A stretch of DNA of 64,000 bases, taken from contig OY762289.1 in NCBI GenBank assembly GCA_963665495.1, positions 434,001-498,000 of the forward strand, in the 5' to 3' direction. The position numbers were made by a program, and so were the translations under genes. Numbering within the stretch: the first letter of the stretch is position 1; every line of letters begins with the position of its first letter. This document shows, piece after piece, positions 44,827-53,555 of this stretch. The stretch is from G963665495 sp963665495 (GTDB lineage Bacteria; Desulfobacterota; Desulfovibrionia; Desulfovibrionales; Desulfovibrionaceae). The notes beneath the pieces were generated by a model. That model was not told where the DNA came from. It did no database searches and saw only the letters and a list, made by a program, of their open reading frames with translations.

Positions 44827-45939
44827 TCATTTCTTTTTGGGTTGATAGGTGCAGAGAGGTTCTTCGGCAAGGTAGTCTCCGCGCATGGTGTGCGCGCGGG
44901 CGCGGCAACCGCCGCAGACGCGGTGGTATTCGCATACGCCGCATTTGCCCTTGTAATCGTCCTTGTTGCGCAGTTTGAGAAATTGCGGTGAATTGCGCCA
45001 GATTTCAGGAAAGGGCGTATTGCGTACGTTGCCGCAATTCAGTTCCAGATAGCCGCAGGGTTGCACCTGCCCCGTATGAGAGATGAAGCAGAAACCCGTA
45101 CCTCCGAGACAGCCGCGGCTGTGGGCGTCCATGCCGAAGGTCTGGGGAGAGACGGAGATGCCTTCCTCTTTGGCGCGCTGGCGCATGATGCGGTAGTAGT
45201 GCGGTGCGCAGGTGGCTTTGAGGTGCATGCTCGTGGTCTTGCGGAAATCGTAGAACCAGTTGAGCACCTGTTCGTATTCTGCCGCACTGATGGCTTCATC
45301 CGCCATCCGTGCGGCCCGTCCGGTGGGCACGAGCAGGAAAATGTGCCACGCCGCGGCGCCCAGGCCGTTGGCCAGGTCGAAGATCTTCTTGAAGCTGGAC
45401 AGGTTGTTTTGCGTCACCGTGGTGTTGATCTGGAATTCCATGCCCGCCTGTTTGAGCAGGTCAATGCCCCGCAGGGCGCTTTCAAAGGCGCCGGGAACAC
45501 CGCGAAACGCGTCATGGCTCAACGAGTCCGGGCCGTCGATGGAAATGCTGCAGCGTTGAATACCGGTTTCTTTCATCAATTTCGCATTTTCGGCCGTGAT
45601 CAGGGTGCCGTTGGGGGCCATGACGCAACGCAGTCCCTGCGCGTTTGCATGGGCGACCAGTTCGAAAATATCCGGACGCAACAAAGGCTCGCCGCCGGTG
45701 AAAATGATGATGGGTGAACCGGCTTCCGGAAAGGTGTCGATGAGCGCTTTGGCTTCAGCCGTGTCGAATTCGCCCTCGTAGGGCTCGGGATGGGCTTCGG
45801 CCCGGCAATGACGGCAGGCCAGATTGCACGAGCGGGTCACTTCCCAGGCGATCAAGCGCAACGGCGGCGTATTGCCGTCGGGCGAGCTGTGTGCATGGGG
45901 GTGTCCGTCCAGTCCGTGCGGGTGCTGATGATGCTGCAT
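44827..45939 (-). CDS. ahbD: AhbD haem synthase (radical SAM/SPASM)
   Basis: A 370-residue protein with a His-rich start (HHQHPHG), the radical SAM motif CNLACRHC at about 39-46, FTGGEPLLRPD, and a C-terminal SPASM set: GCLGGTGFCFIS, QPCGYLEL, then CGVCEYHRVCGGC. AhbD removes two carboxyl groups from iron-coproporphyrin III to make haem b, the last step of the sirohaem route. Its close neighbours hemB and ahbC support this. AAGGA lies before the start. Confidence 0.92.
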   Translation of the reverse strand: MQHHQHPHGLDGHPHAHSSPDGNTPPLRLIAWEVTRSCNLACRHCRAEAHPEPYEGEFDTAEAKALIDTFPEAGSPIIIFTGGEPLLRPDIFELVAHANAQGLRCVMAPNGTLITAENAKLMKETGIQRCSISIDGPDSLSHDAFRGVPGAFESALRGIDLLKQAGMEFQINTTVTQNNLSSFKKIFDLANGLGAAAWHIFLLVPTGRAARMADEAISAAEYEQVLNWFYDFRKTTSMHLKATCAPHYYRIMRQRAKEEGISVSPQTFGMDAHSRGCLGGTGFCFISHTGQVQPCGYLELNCGNVRNTPFPEIWRNSPQFLKLRNKDDYKGKCGVCEYHRVCGGCRARAHTMRGDYLAEEPLCTYQPKKK

Positions 45940-46027
45940 GATGTTCCTTTGATGGGATGAGTGAAATAAAATGCAGCGCGTAATGCTCTTCTAGGAGTCG
46001 TCCACTGCGACGCTGCAGATATTTTTT

Positions 46028-47002
46028 CTACAATTTATCCACCAGTTCCTCGGCAAAATAGGTGATGATCAGTTCCGCCCCGGCCCGTTTGATGGAGGTC
46101 AGGGACTCGAGCATCACGGCCTGTTCGTCTATCCAGCCGTTTTGCCCGGCGGCTTTGATCATGGAGTATTCGCCGCTGACCTGGTAGGCGCACAGCGGCA
46201 GGTCGAAGCGGTCGCGTACGCGCCGGACAATGTCGAGATACGGCAGGGCCGGTTTTACGATCAGGATATCGGCGCCTTCCAGCACGTCGGCCTCGGCTTC
46301 GCGCATGGCTTCGCGATCATTGGCCGGGTCCATCTGGTAGCTTTTGCGGTCTCCGGATGCAGGTGCGGATTCGGCGGCTTCACGGAACGGCCCGTAAAAG
46401 CAGGACGCGTATTTGACCGCGTAAGACATGATCGGAATGTTGCTGAAGCCGTTTTCGTTCAGCGCACTGCGGATGGCGGCCACACGTCCGTCCATCATGT
46501 CCGAGGGCGCCACAATGTCTGCACCGGCGCGCGCGTGCGACAGGGCGGTTTTGGCCAGCAATTCCAGAGTGGGATCGTTCTGCACATAGCCGTTGACCAG
46601 GATGCCGCAGTGGCCGTGCGAGGTATATTCACAGAGGCAGACGTCGGTGACGACCACCAGGTCGGGCAAACGTTTCTTGATGCCGCGTACGGCCTGCTGG
46701 ACTATGCCGTCCGCGTCGTAAGCCTGACTGGCGCGTTCGTCCTTTTCCTTGGGAATGCCGAAGAGGATGATGGCGCGCAGGCCGCGGGCCGCGGCTGCTT
46801 CCACCCGTTTATAAAAGGCTTCCAGCCCGAGCTGGTACTGTCCGGGCATGGCGCCGATGGGTTTTTCAAAATTTGGGTCGTCGTTTTCGACCACGAAATA
46901 GGGCATGATCAGATCCTGCGCGCGCAGGATGGTTTCCCGGAACAGTTCACGAATGACGGGCGTCCGGCGAAGACGGCGTCCGCGAAAGAATTCGTCTTGC
47001 AT
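46028..47002 (-). CDS. hemB: Porphobilinogen synthase (delta-aminolevulinate dehydratase)
   Basis: A 324-residue protein. The Schiff-base lysine lies in SYAVKYASCFYGPFREAA, and a second active-site lysine in ILIVKPALPYLD. The site DVCLCEYTSHGHCG carries the three cysteines of the zinc-dependent type. It joins two 5-aminolevulinate molecules to porphobilinogen, the common precursor of sirohaem and haem. GAGGA precedes the start. It lies between ahbC and ahbD. Confidence 0.95.
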   Translation of the reverse strand: MQDEFFRGRRLRRTPVIRELFRETILRAQDLIMPYFVVENDDPNFEKPIGAMPGQYQLGLEAFYKRVEAAAARGLRAIILFGIPKEKDERASQAYDADGIVQQAVRGIKKRLPDLVVVTDVCLCEYTSHGHCGILVNGYVQNDPTLELLAKTALSHARAGADIVAPSDMMDGRVAAIRSALNENGFSNIPIMSYAVKYASCFYGPFREAAESAPASGDRKSYQMDPANDREAMREAEADVLEGADILIVKPALPYLDIVRRVRDRFDLPLCAYQVSGEYSMIKAAGQNGWIDEQAVMLESLTSIKRAGAELIITYFAEELVDKL

Positions 47003-47071
47003 GTTTTTTCCTCAGCTCGTTTGTGCGGGACCGGCGAAGCGCCGAGGGGTGCAATCGTATCCCGTATGGTG

Positions 47072-48256
47072 TCAGTCGGCCTTGATTTCCTCGTCCGTCA
47101 GATAGCAGGCCGGATCCTGAGCCCAGATGTCGTCATAGTAGGCTTCTGCACGGGCGCGGAAGTTGCCGCCGCAGATGTTCAGATAGCGGCAGGTGGCGCA
47201 GCGGCCTTTGACATGGGGCTTCTTGTCTTTGAGTTTATGCAGCAGTTCAATGGATTCATCCACCCAGATTTCGGAGAACGGACGTTCGAGTACGTTGCCG
47301 AAGGTGTGGTTGCGCCAGAACTGGTCTGCGTGGACCTTGCCGTCCCAGGATATGCAGCCGATGCCGCGTCCGGAGTTGTTGCCCTCGTTGAACTGGAGCA
47401 GTTCCATGATTTCCGCGGCTCGTTTGGGATCTTCCTTGAGCATCCGCAGGTAAACGTAGGGGCCGTCCGCGTGGTTGTCCACGGTGAGGACTTCCTTGGG
47501 CTTGCCCTTGTCGAACAGAGCGCGGGTGCGGTCCATGATCAGATCCAGAGCCTTGCGCGTATCGGCATGGTCCAGGTCTTCCTTGATGAGTTCAGAGCCG
47601 CGGCCGGAATAGACCAGGTGGTACAGGCAGACACGGGGAACTTCCCTTTCTTCGAGAATGTCGAACAGGGTGGGGATTTCCTGTACGTTGCGGCGGTTGA
47701 TGGTGAAGCGCAGGCCGACCTTGAGGCCTTCGGCCTGACAGTTTTCAACACCGATCAGGGCCTTTTTGAAAGCGCCGGGCACGGCGCGGAAACGGTCGTG
47801 CACTTCTTCGCCGCCGTCCAGGGAGATGCCCACGTAGGAAAGGCCGACTTCCTTGAGTTCCTTGGCCTTTTCCTTGGTGATCAATGTCCCGTTGGTGGAA
47901 ATAACTGCGCGCATACCTTTGGAGACGGCAAAATGAGCCAGTTCCACCAGGTCTTTGCGGACCAGGGGCTCGCCTCCGGAGAAGAGCATTACGGGGGCGC
48001 CGAATTCGGCGAGATCCGTAATCATGTCTTTGGCTTGTTGCGTGGATATGGGGTCGTCGCCGGTTTCCTCAATGGCCTGGGCGTAGCAATGGACGCATTT
48101 GAGGTTGCAGCGTTTGGTCATGTTCCAGACCACTACCGGCTTTTTGTCTTTGGAAAATTGCAGCAGGTGAGAGGGCAGTTGCCCGGAGTGACGCGCGTAG
48201 CGCAGGGCGTCGGAAGGTTCCACCTGGCCGCAGTAAAGTTTGGAGATTCCAATCAT
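47072..48256 (-). CDS. ahbC: AhbC didecarboxysirohaem decarboxymethylase (radical SAM)
   Basis: A 394-residue protein that begins MIGISKLYCGQVEPSDALRY, as AhbC does. The radical SAM motif is CNLKCVHC, followed by FSGGEPLVRKDL. C-terminal cysteines lie in GCISWDG and CATCRYLNICGGN. AhbC removes the acetate side chains of 12,18-didecarboxysirohaem to give iron-coproporphyrin III, the substrate of AhbD. GGAG is nine bases before the start. Confidence 0.92.
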   Translation of the reverse strand: MIGISKLYCGQVEPSDALRYARHSGQLPSHLLQFSKDKKPVVVWNMTKRCNLKCVHCYAQAIEETGDDPISTQQAKDMITDLAEFGAPVMLFSGGEPLVRKDLVELAHFAVSKGMRAVISTNGTLITKEKAKELKEVGLSYVGISLDGGEEVHDRFRAVPGAFKKALIGVENCQAEGLKVGLRFTINRRNVQEIPTLFDILEEREVPRVCLYHLVYSGRGSELIKEDLDHADTRKALDLIMDRTRALFDKGKPKEVLTVDNHADGPYVYLRMLKEDPKRAAEIMELLQFNEGNNSGRGIGCISWDGKVHADQFWRNHTFGNVLERPFSEIWVDESIELLHKLKDKKPHVKGRCATCRYLNICGGNFRARAEAYYDDIWAQDPACYLTDEEIKAD

Positions 48257-48346
48257 ACGAGCTCCATAACGAGGATTTGTTCCGAATGGAAATACACACG
48301 AAGACCGTCAGCCTTGCAGTGGCAGGATGGGCCTCCGTAGAAACCG

Positions 48347-48371
48347 GGCCGGAAGGGATTGACTTCCGGCC
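48347..48371. repeat. Hairpin upstream of ahbC
   Basis: GGCCGGAAG pairs with CTTCCGGCC across seven bases, between the lipoprotein gene and ahbC. It may end the upstream transcript or shape the ahbC leader. No T run of note. Confidence 0.4.
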
Positions 48372-48449
48372 GGTGTGGCAAACACGTAGGGGGACATATA
48401 GTCATGTTCCGGCCCGCTGGCAATGCGCCGAAGCCGGGATCGATCATAT

Positions 48450-49232
48450 TTATTGAGATTTCTCTTTTTCCGCCTCGCGAGCAGCTTCATCCGCTTCCCT
48501 GGCTTCCTGTTCTTTTTCCCGGTATTTTTCCATCCATTGTTTGACCGGTTTGGCCATGTCGTGAGCCAGGGCAAGTGTGATGGCGTACATGGGTTCGTAA
48601 GGCAGTTTGCTGGTTTTTTTGAAGAAAAGAAAATCCTGCGTGCCGCGCTGGTTGAGTCGTCCGGCATGGGCGATGGACCAGATCAAAGCGCCCGAATGGG
48701 CGTCGAAAATTTTGAGGCGCACGGCCATTTCCGAATCGCCCAGATCGCCTCCGGACAGAAATGTGGTGATTTCTCCGCCCACGACGAGATCGGCCCCCAT
48801 GGAGCGCGCCTGGGATATTCCGGCTTTTTCTCCCGGCCAGGAAGGTGTTTCCAGAAATTCAAAGGTTTTGAACACCTCGTCCTTGAGCCAGGTCTGCCAG
48901 AAAATTTTTGAGACCTCTTTACCGTAGTGAAACGGGTTGTCGATGCTCTGCATCATGTAAAAAGGCATCATCACCGCGGTCAGTTCGCGCTGAGGCGAAT
49001 CCTTCGGGTGAACGTAAATCTGCGGTGAATATCCCCGGATAACGGCTTCTTCCACATTGACATTGATTTCGCGCAGGTCTGCTTCCACTTCTACCGGGCC
49101 GGCACAGCCCGCTATTCCCAGAAGCAATACGGCGTATGACAGCAGGAGTGCGAAAAACGCAGCCGGTCGATACGCGCGGCAAGGCTTATTGCAATGTCGC
49201 CGTGGGTGAAGGTGCGGTGTGGATGGTTTCAA
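48450..49232 (-). CDS. Outer-membrane-type lipoprotein of unknown function
   Basis: The TTG start at 49232 has GGGAG seven bases upstream and is kept, though it makes the gene overlap the preceding one by 47 bases. The 260-residue product has a long basic N terminus, a hydrophobic stretch and the lipobox LGIAGC near residue 43. The mature part (ADLVVGGEITTFLSGGDLGD, then VRLKIFDAHSGALIWSIAHA) recalls CsgG- or LpoB-like folds that assemble or regulate envelope machines. It ends in a charged helix (REKEQEAREADEAAREAEKE). No firm family. Confidence 0.7.
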   Translation of the reverse strand: MKPSTPHLHPRRHCNKPCRAYRPAAFFALLLSYAVLLLGIAGCAGPVEVEADLREINVNVEEAVIRGYSPQIYVHPKDSPQRELTAVMMPFYMMQSIDNPFHYGKEVSKIFWQTWLKDEVFKTFEFLETPSWPGEKAGISQARSMGADLVVGGEITTFLSGGDLGDSEMAVRLKIFDAHSGALIWSIAHAGRLNQRGTQDFLFFKKTSKLPYEPMYAITLALAHDMAKPVKQWMEKYREKEQEAREADEAAREAEKEKSQ

Positions 49233-49521
49233 TGAGTTGCTCCCTGGACTGGATGATGCTTTTGCGCCGCTCCAGTCTCTTTTCAGGTGGTAATTTGCGA
49301 AACTCCGGCTGCTTGATCAATTGATCCAGTTGTTCAATTTCCAACTGAATGCGCTTGATTTTAGCCTGCGTCATCTGTTCCGCCGGGAGAAGCCTTTCGG
49401 CAACATCGGCCAGATCCCGCATTTCACGCGCAAGCTCCCGAAAAGATCTGGGAGCGATTTCCTGCATCAGTCGTTTCCGATCCTGATACTTCAGCCACTG
49501 TTTTTTTATCCAAGCAAACAT
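49186..49521 (-). CDS. Small coiled-coil protein
   Basis: A 111-residue protein that is almost all charged helix (IQLEIEQLDQLIKQPEFRKL, PPEKRLERRKSIIQ). GGAGAAGG lies ahead of the ATG. It ends inside the lipoprotein gene, so the two are translated together and may form a complex. No family recognised. Confidence 0.65.
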   Translation of the reverse strand: MFAWIKKQWLKYQDRKRLMQEIAPRSFRELAREMRDLADVAERLLPAEQMTQAKIKRIQLEIEQLDQLIKQPEFRKLPPEKRLERRKSIIQSREQLIETIHTAPSPTATLQ

Positions 49522-49546
49522 ACGCCTTCTCCGTGCCGCATTCCCG

Positions 49547-50644
49547 TTAGCTTTGAGCCAGAAAAGGAATGGCCGTCGCTATAAGGATGAGTAAAACGAA
49601 TAATAACAGGAGAGGGGTTAAAAGCGCCATAACAACCTGTCCGTAAGAAGCCCTGTGGGCGTATTTGTAGCCGATGATCAGCACGAAAAGGGTCCAGATC
49701 GTGCCGACGATGGGCCCCACCAGGGGCACGATGGCCAGGACTATCGGCGCATTCCCGTACGCGGAAACACGAAAGGTGGCTTCGAATCCGGAATCCGCCG
49801 CCTTGAAAATCATCAGAAAAAAATGAGTGATTCCCGAGTTTATGAACAGGCCGATGGTGAACAGAAGCGGGTATAGAATCAAAATCAGGGCCGAACTGCC
49901 GACTCCCAGGATGGACATCATTCCCATACTGTCGGCAGCGCTTTCCGCAGGGGCAATGGTGGTCAGAGCCGCCATGCCCATCATCTGGAAGATGAAAGCG
50001 AACACCGCCACCACTTCGGAGATCAGCAGATAAAAAACCAGCGGGCGGGCGATGCCGCCGCGCACCGGCATGGATTTGAAAAATTCAATGGGACTGAGCA
50101 TGACCTGTTTGATAGTGTGATACATCCCATGAAAAAATCCATAGGTTTCCAGCTCTTCCCAAGGGACTTCCGAATGGCTGGACTCACGGAAACGGGCGTG
50201 TTGCTCATCGTGTACTTCATTGGAGGAGCCCATGGTTTCGAGCTTGTCCCAGAAATCATCCTGCGGCCCCGGACGGGATGCCTTAGGAGGAGCAGGGGGC
50301 GCATCTTCGCGGTATGCGCTTGCTTCCTGCCCTTGAGCATTGGGAATTTCCTGCCTGGGGGATTCCTGGATTTCGGTCAGGTCTTCCACGTCGGAAGTCT
50401 GTTCGAAGGGAGCGTCTTGTTCATGACGTCCAGGAGCGGGGGCTTCCGAAAAGTCCGGAGGGATTCTTGCTGCCCGCGGCGATGAATTTTCCTGCGGCGG
50501 GACCAGAGGCTGGTTTTGTCCGCTCACATCACGAAATTTGAACCGGGCTTTGCACTTTGGGCAGGTTGCGACTTCGGCCGTAGCCGGTATTTTTCCTTCC
50601 GGAACCGAACGGGTGTACCCGCATTTCGGACAAGCTATTTCCAT
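49547..50644 (-). CDS. Zinc-ribbon (MJ0042-type) and Yip1-like membrane protein
   Basis: The ATG at 50644 (MEIACPKCGYTRSVPEGKIP) is preferred to one two codons upstream because AAGGA then has proper spacing. The 365-residue product starts with a CPKC...CPKC zinc ribbon (about 4-35), followed by a long Pro/Glu-rich linker (about 45-160) and then a Yip1-like domain with five membrane segments (about 185-360). Such proteins are common in deltaproteobacteria; their role is not known. Confidence 0.75.
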   Translation of the reverse strand: MEIACPKCGYTRSVPEGKIPATAEVATCPKCKARFKFRDVSGQNQPLVPPQENSSPRAARIPPDFSEAPAPGRHEQDAPFEQTSDVEDLTEIQESPRQEIPNAQGQEASAYREDAPPAPPKASRPGPQDDFWDKLETMGSSNEVHDEQHARFRESSHSEVPWEELETYGFFHGMYHTIKQVMLSPIEFFKSMPVRGGIARPLVFYLLISEVVAVFAFIFQMMGMAALTTIAPAESAADSMGMMSILGVGSSALILILYPLLFTIGLFINSGITHFFLMIFKAADSGFEATFRVSAYGNAPIVLAIVPLVGPIVGTIWTLFVLIIGYKYAHRASYGQVVMALLTPLLLLFVLLILIATAIPFLAQS

Positions 50645-50903
50645 GAACATTCCTTGACGTAAGTTTGAATGAGCAAAATATACCGTTTCGCCTGGATGGA
50701 ATCAAGGGGAGCCGCGAACGGCCATGGTTTATGGCGTTGACGGGTTTTTGTCATCGTAAAATTTACTGCAACATACGTGCCTTGTAAAGGGGTGATTTCG
50801 GGGGAATACGGGGGCCAAAGAGACGCCGGGCCGGACCTCGGGAAATCGCTTTGAAAACAAAGCGGATCACGATATGACAGTGTCAATAAAAAGGAGATCT
50901 GTC

Positions 50904-51713
50904 ATGGGCGGCGACTCCGGTTCCTGGGAAGTTTTGTATGCCTTGAAAGGGCAAGTTAAAAATCTCGTCATCATTGACGCTTCGCTTGCGAGCGTGCAGC
51001 AAGAACTGGAGAAACTGCATCAAGGCGCAAAAGTACTCCTTATTCTGGAACGCAGGCAAAAACTGTTGCGTCGCAAGTTCAAAGGCCTGATACACGAATA
51101 TACGGCGCAGCACTCCCTTTCCGAAAAACACAATCTCTTTGTTTTTCTGCGTAACACCTACACCAACGGCGACGCCTTAGTCCAGGAGATCGAAAAACTC
51201 CATCAGGACGCCGTACGCGCGGATAAAATCGAACGCTACAGTTACGACCAGGGCATAGACAGCCGTTGGGCTCTGGAAAAAGCCATCAAAGATCATTTGG
51301 GCGCGCGCCCCATATTATTGGTGTTCACTGCTTATGGCAGCACTCTCTGGAAAGCCCGGCGCCAATATTATGTCCCCGTACTGGTGGACTATGAAAATTC
51401 GATTCAGCCATATGAAATCTGTTATGACAAGGAACATCACGCCCATGGAGAAATCAGATCCTTGTTTTACATGTTCCAGGTCAGAAGCGGACCTGTCTGG
51501 ATGATGCTGACTCCGGATTGCAAAGGGGGCAAGCGTAAGGTGAGGATAACCCGCTTTGAGCAGTTTCGTGACCAGTATTTTTTAAAGCTGGAAAGTAAAA
51601 AAAAGCGGGTCTTGAACAAAGATGATGAAAACGATGTTCGCGAGGCCTTCGAACGCTTCGTGCTCTGGGGAATTACACGCGTCAATTCCTGTCAGATGAA
51701 AATCGGCGAATAG
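50904..51713 (+). CDS. Unassigned 269-residue protein
   Basis: The ATG at 50904 has AAGGAG seven bases upstream; an ATG at 50874 is less good. The protein is soluble, basic and lacks cysteines except a few near the C terminus. Notable parts: KGQVKNLVIIDASLASVQQE, KVLLILERRQKLLRRKFKG, and ILLVFTAYGSTLWKARRQYY. The N-terminal half looks alpha/beta. I cannot place it in a family. It stands alone, followed by a repeat-rich gap and a sigma-54 activator. Confidence 0.6.
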   Translation: MGGDSGSWEVLYALKGQVKNLVIIDASLASVQQELEKLHQGAKVLLILERRQKLLRRKFKGLIHEYTAQHSLSEKHNLFVFLRNTYTNGDALVQEIEKLHQDAVRADKIERYSYDQGIDSRWALEKAIKDHLGARPILLVFTAYGSTLWKARRQYYVPVLVDYENSIQPYEICYDKEHHAHGEIRSLFYMFQVRSGPVWMMLTPDCKGGKRKVRITRFEQFRDQYFLKLESKKKRVLNKDDENDVREAFERFVLWGITRVNSCQMKIGE

Positions 51714-51827
51714 CAGGAAGGGCTCCTCCGTAACCGGCATCGAGAGTATTGAATTCAACTGATTGCGGCGGATCTGATTGATTAATAGAATGTATCAGTG
51801 TAGCAAATTTTTTTTATAGTACCTGGG

Positions 51828-51888
51828 CGCATGTTCAATGGACGCATGTTCAATGGACGCATGTTGTCGTTATCCTGGGATCCTGGGA
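51828..51888. repeat. Short tandem repeats
   Basis: A 15-bp unit (CGCATGTTCAATGGA) occurs twice with a partial third copy (51828-51865), followed by a tandem 8-bp unit TCCTGGGA x2 (51873-51888). They lie 140-200 bp upstream of the sigma-54 activator gene at 52026. Confidence 0.7.
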
Positions 51889-52025
51889 TAGTGGTGTTCG
51901 GTTTCCGGGAAATAAAGTAAAGCAGCGCATCCGGCGCACGGGCTGTGCGGGAATCGAAACTGATTTGGTTGTTGTGCAGTACCGGCCGGCACAAGCAGGC
52001 CTGATAAAGTCAATTGGGGATAAAA

Positions 52026-53315
52026 ATGGATATGGACAGCTTGCTGTTGGAAATGGAAAAGCTGTGTCACGATCTGTCCTACGATCGCAAAGCCAATGCC
52101 GACCTGCTTTTTGATATGACAAAAAAAGGAAAGCATCCGGAAAGTGTGCGGCAGCTCGCAGAGTCTTTCGGGCTGATGCTGGTCAAGGTGGAATCCCGCG
52201 AATTCCATATGGAACAGCTGATTGAAGATTTGAAAAAGACCAAAGCCGAACTGGAAAAAGCGCGTGAACAACTCATCATTAAAAACAATACCCTGAAAAA
52301 GGGATTGCGGAGCAAATACGCGCCCAACCGTATTCTCGGGCGCAGCCCTCAGCTTAAATCACTGTTGGACCAGGTCGAACGGATTGCGGATACGCCTGTG
52401 AACGTGCTGATCTGCGGTGAAACCGGCACGGGCAAGGAGCTTATCGCCAAGACGCTGCATTTCAATTCCTTGCGTTGCGAGGGGCCGTTCATGGCCGTGA
52501 ATTGCTCGGCGATCCCCGAAACACTTTTTGAGAGCGAATTTTTCGGTATAGAAAAAGGAGTGGCCACCGGGGTCACCAAACGCATCGGGGTGATGGAACG
52601 GGCTGAAGGGGGAACGCTTTTTCTGGATGAAATAGGAGACATGCCCCTGACCTGCCAGGCGAAAATTCTGCGTGTGCTGGAAGACCGCCAGCTGTACCGT
52701 GTGGGCAGTCTGCAGCCCATCCCCATCGACATCCGTGTGCTTGCCGCTACGCACAAAAATCTTGAAACCGAAGTGAAAGCGGGAAAATTCCGTGAGGACC
52801 TGTATTACCGCCTCAAAGTGGTCCAGCTGACCATCCCCCCGCTGCGGGAACGCCGGATGGACATTGAACTGCTTTGCAGAGCCCGCCTCGAGGAACACTG
52901 CAAAACCATGAACCGCCCGCTGATGAGCTTACTTCCCGCCACCATGGAAATTCTCAAAGCCTACGACTGGTTCGGCAACGTACGCGAACTGGATAATGAA
53001 ATGGAGCGTATCGTGGCTTTGGGCTACTCGCAGGAAATTCAGCCAGAAGATCTTTCCGAGCATATTCTCTCTTGCGTACAGAGGGACGAATGTCCGGAGC
53101 CCCAGTTCGAAAGCAGCTGTTCGGGCGATGTCGCCGGTTCCGGCCGCCAGCCGAGTCAGATGAAGGACCTGCCCTACGACCTGGCCAGTCTGGAAAAGAT
53201 GCAGGTGGAGCGGGCGTTGCTTGCCGCCGGGGACAACAAGACCGAGGCAGCCAAACTGTTGGGCATCAGCCGCGAAGGGCTGCGGAAAAAAATGAAACGT
53301 TTCAATATGGAATAA
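52026..53315 (+). CDS. Sigma-54 AAA+ regulator with altered GAFTGA loop
   Basis: The ATG at 52026 follows GGGGAT; 429 residues. The N terminus (about 1-95) is a short helical domain with a coiled coil, not a receiver. The AAA+ domain has GETGTGKE, FLDEIGDMPL and the arginine-finger region. The loop that touches sigma-54 reads GVATGV in place of GAFTGA, so the key aromatic residue is missing. The C-terminal Fis-type HTH (NKTEAAKLLGISREGLRKKM) is normal. It may not activate sigma-54 promoters in the standard way. Its downstream terminator separates it from azlC. Confidence 0.88.
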   Translation: MDMDSLLLEMEKLCHDLSYDRKANADLLFDMTKKGKHPESVRQLAESFGLMLVKVESREFHMEQLIEDLKKTKAELEKAREQLIIKNNTLKKGLRSKYAPNRILGRSPQLKSLLDQVERIADTPVNVLICGETGTGKELIAKTLHFNSLRCEGPFMAVNCSAIPETLFESEFFGIEKGVATGVTKRIGVMERAEGGTLFLDEIGDMPLTCQAKILRVLEDRQLYRVGSLQPIPIDIRVLAATHKNLETEVKAGKFREDLYYRLKVVQLTIPPLRERRMDIELLCRARLEEHCKTMNRPLMSLLPATMEILKAYDWFGNVRELDNEMERIVALGYSQEIQPEDLSEHILSCVQRDECPEPQFESSCSGDVAGSGRQPSQMKDLPYDLASLEKMQVERALLAAGDNKTEAAKLLGISREGLRKKMKRFNME

Positions 53316-53365
53316 GAAGTCTGCGGAGCATACGGCAAAACAACAGGATTTTTTCAAAAATGCTT

Positions 53366-53394
53366 GGCTGTGGCAACTGCCGCAGCCTTTTTTT
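53366..53394 (+). terminator. Rho-independent terminator of the sigma-54 regulator
   Basis: GGCTGTGGC pairs with GCCGCAGCC (one G-T pair), loop of four, then seven T. It starts 51 bp past the stop. Confidence 0.9.
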
Positions 53395-53555
53395 ATAGGG
53401 ATAACAATGAGGTTTCCGTCGTCCGGCCGGAAAATGCGGCTCTTTACCTTTCGCGAGAGAGTCTGATACATCCTGTAGCCCGCGTACGGCATTTTTTTTC
53501 TGTACGCATTGTCAATCCGGCCCAGACAGGCCGCTTTAACGAGAGTACGACTTCA

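Noticed and set aside
46142..48340. 732-residue open frame on the plus strand
   Set aside because: Antisense to hemB and ahbC, both with clear catalytic motifs.
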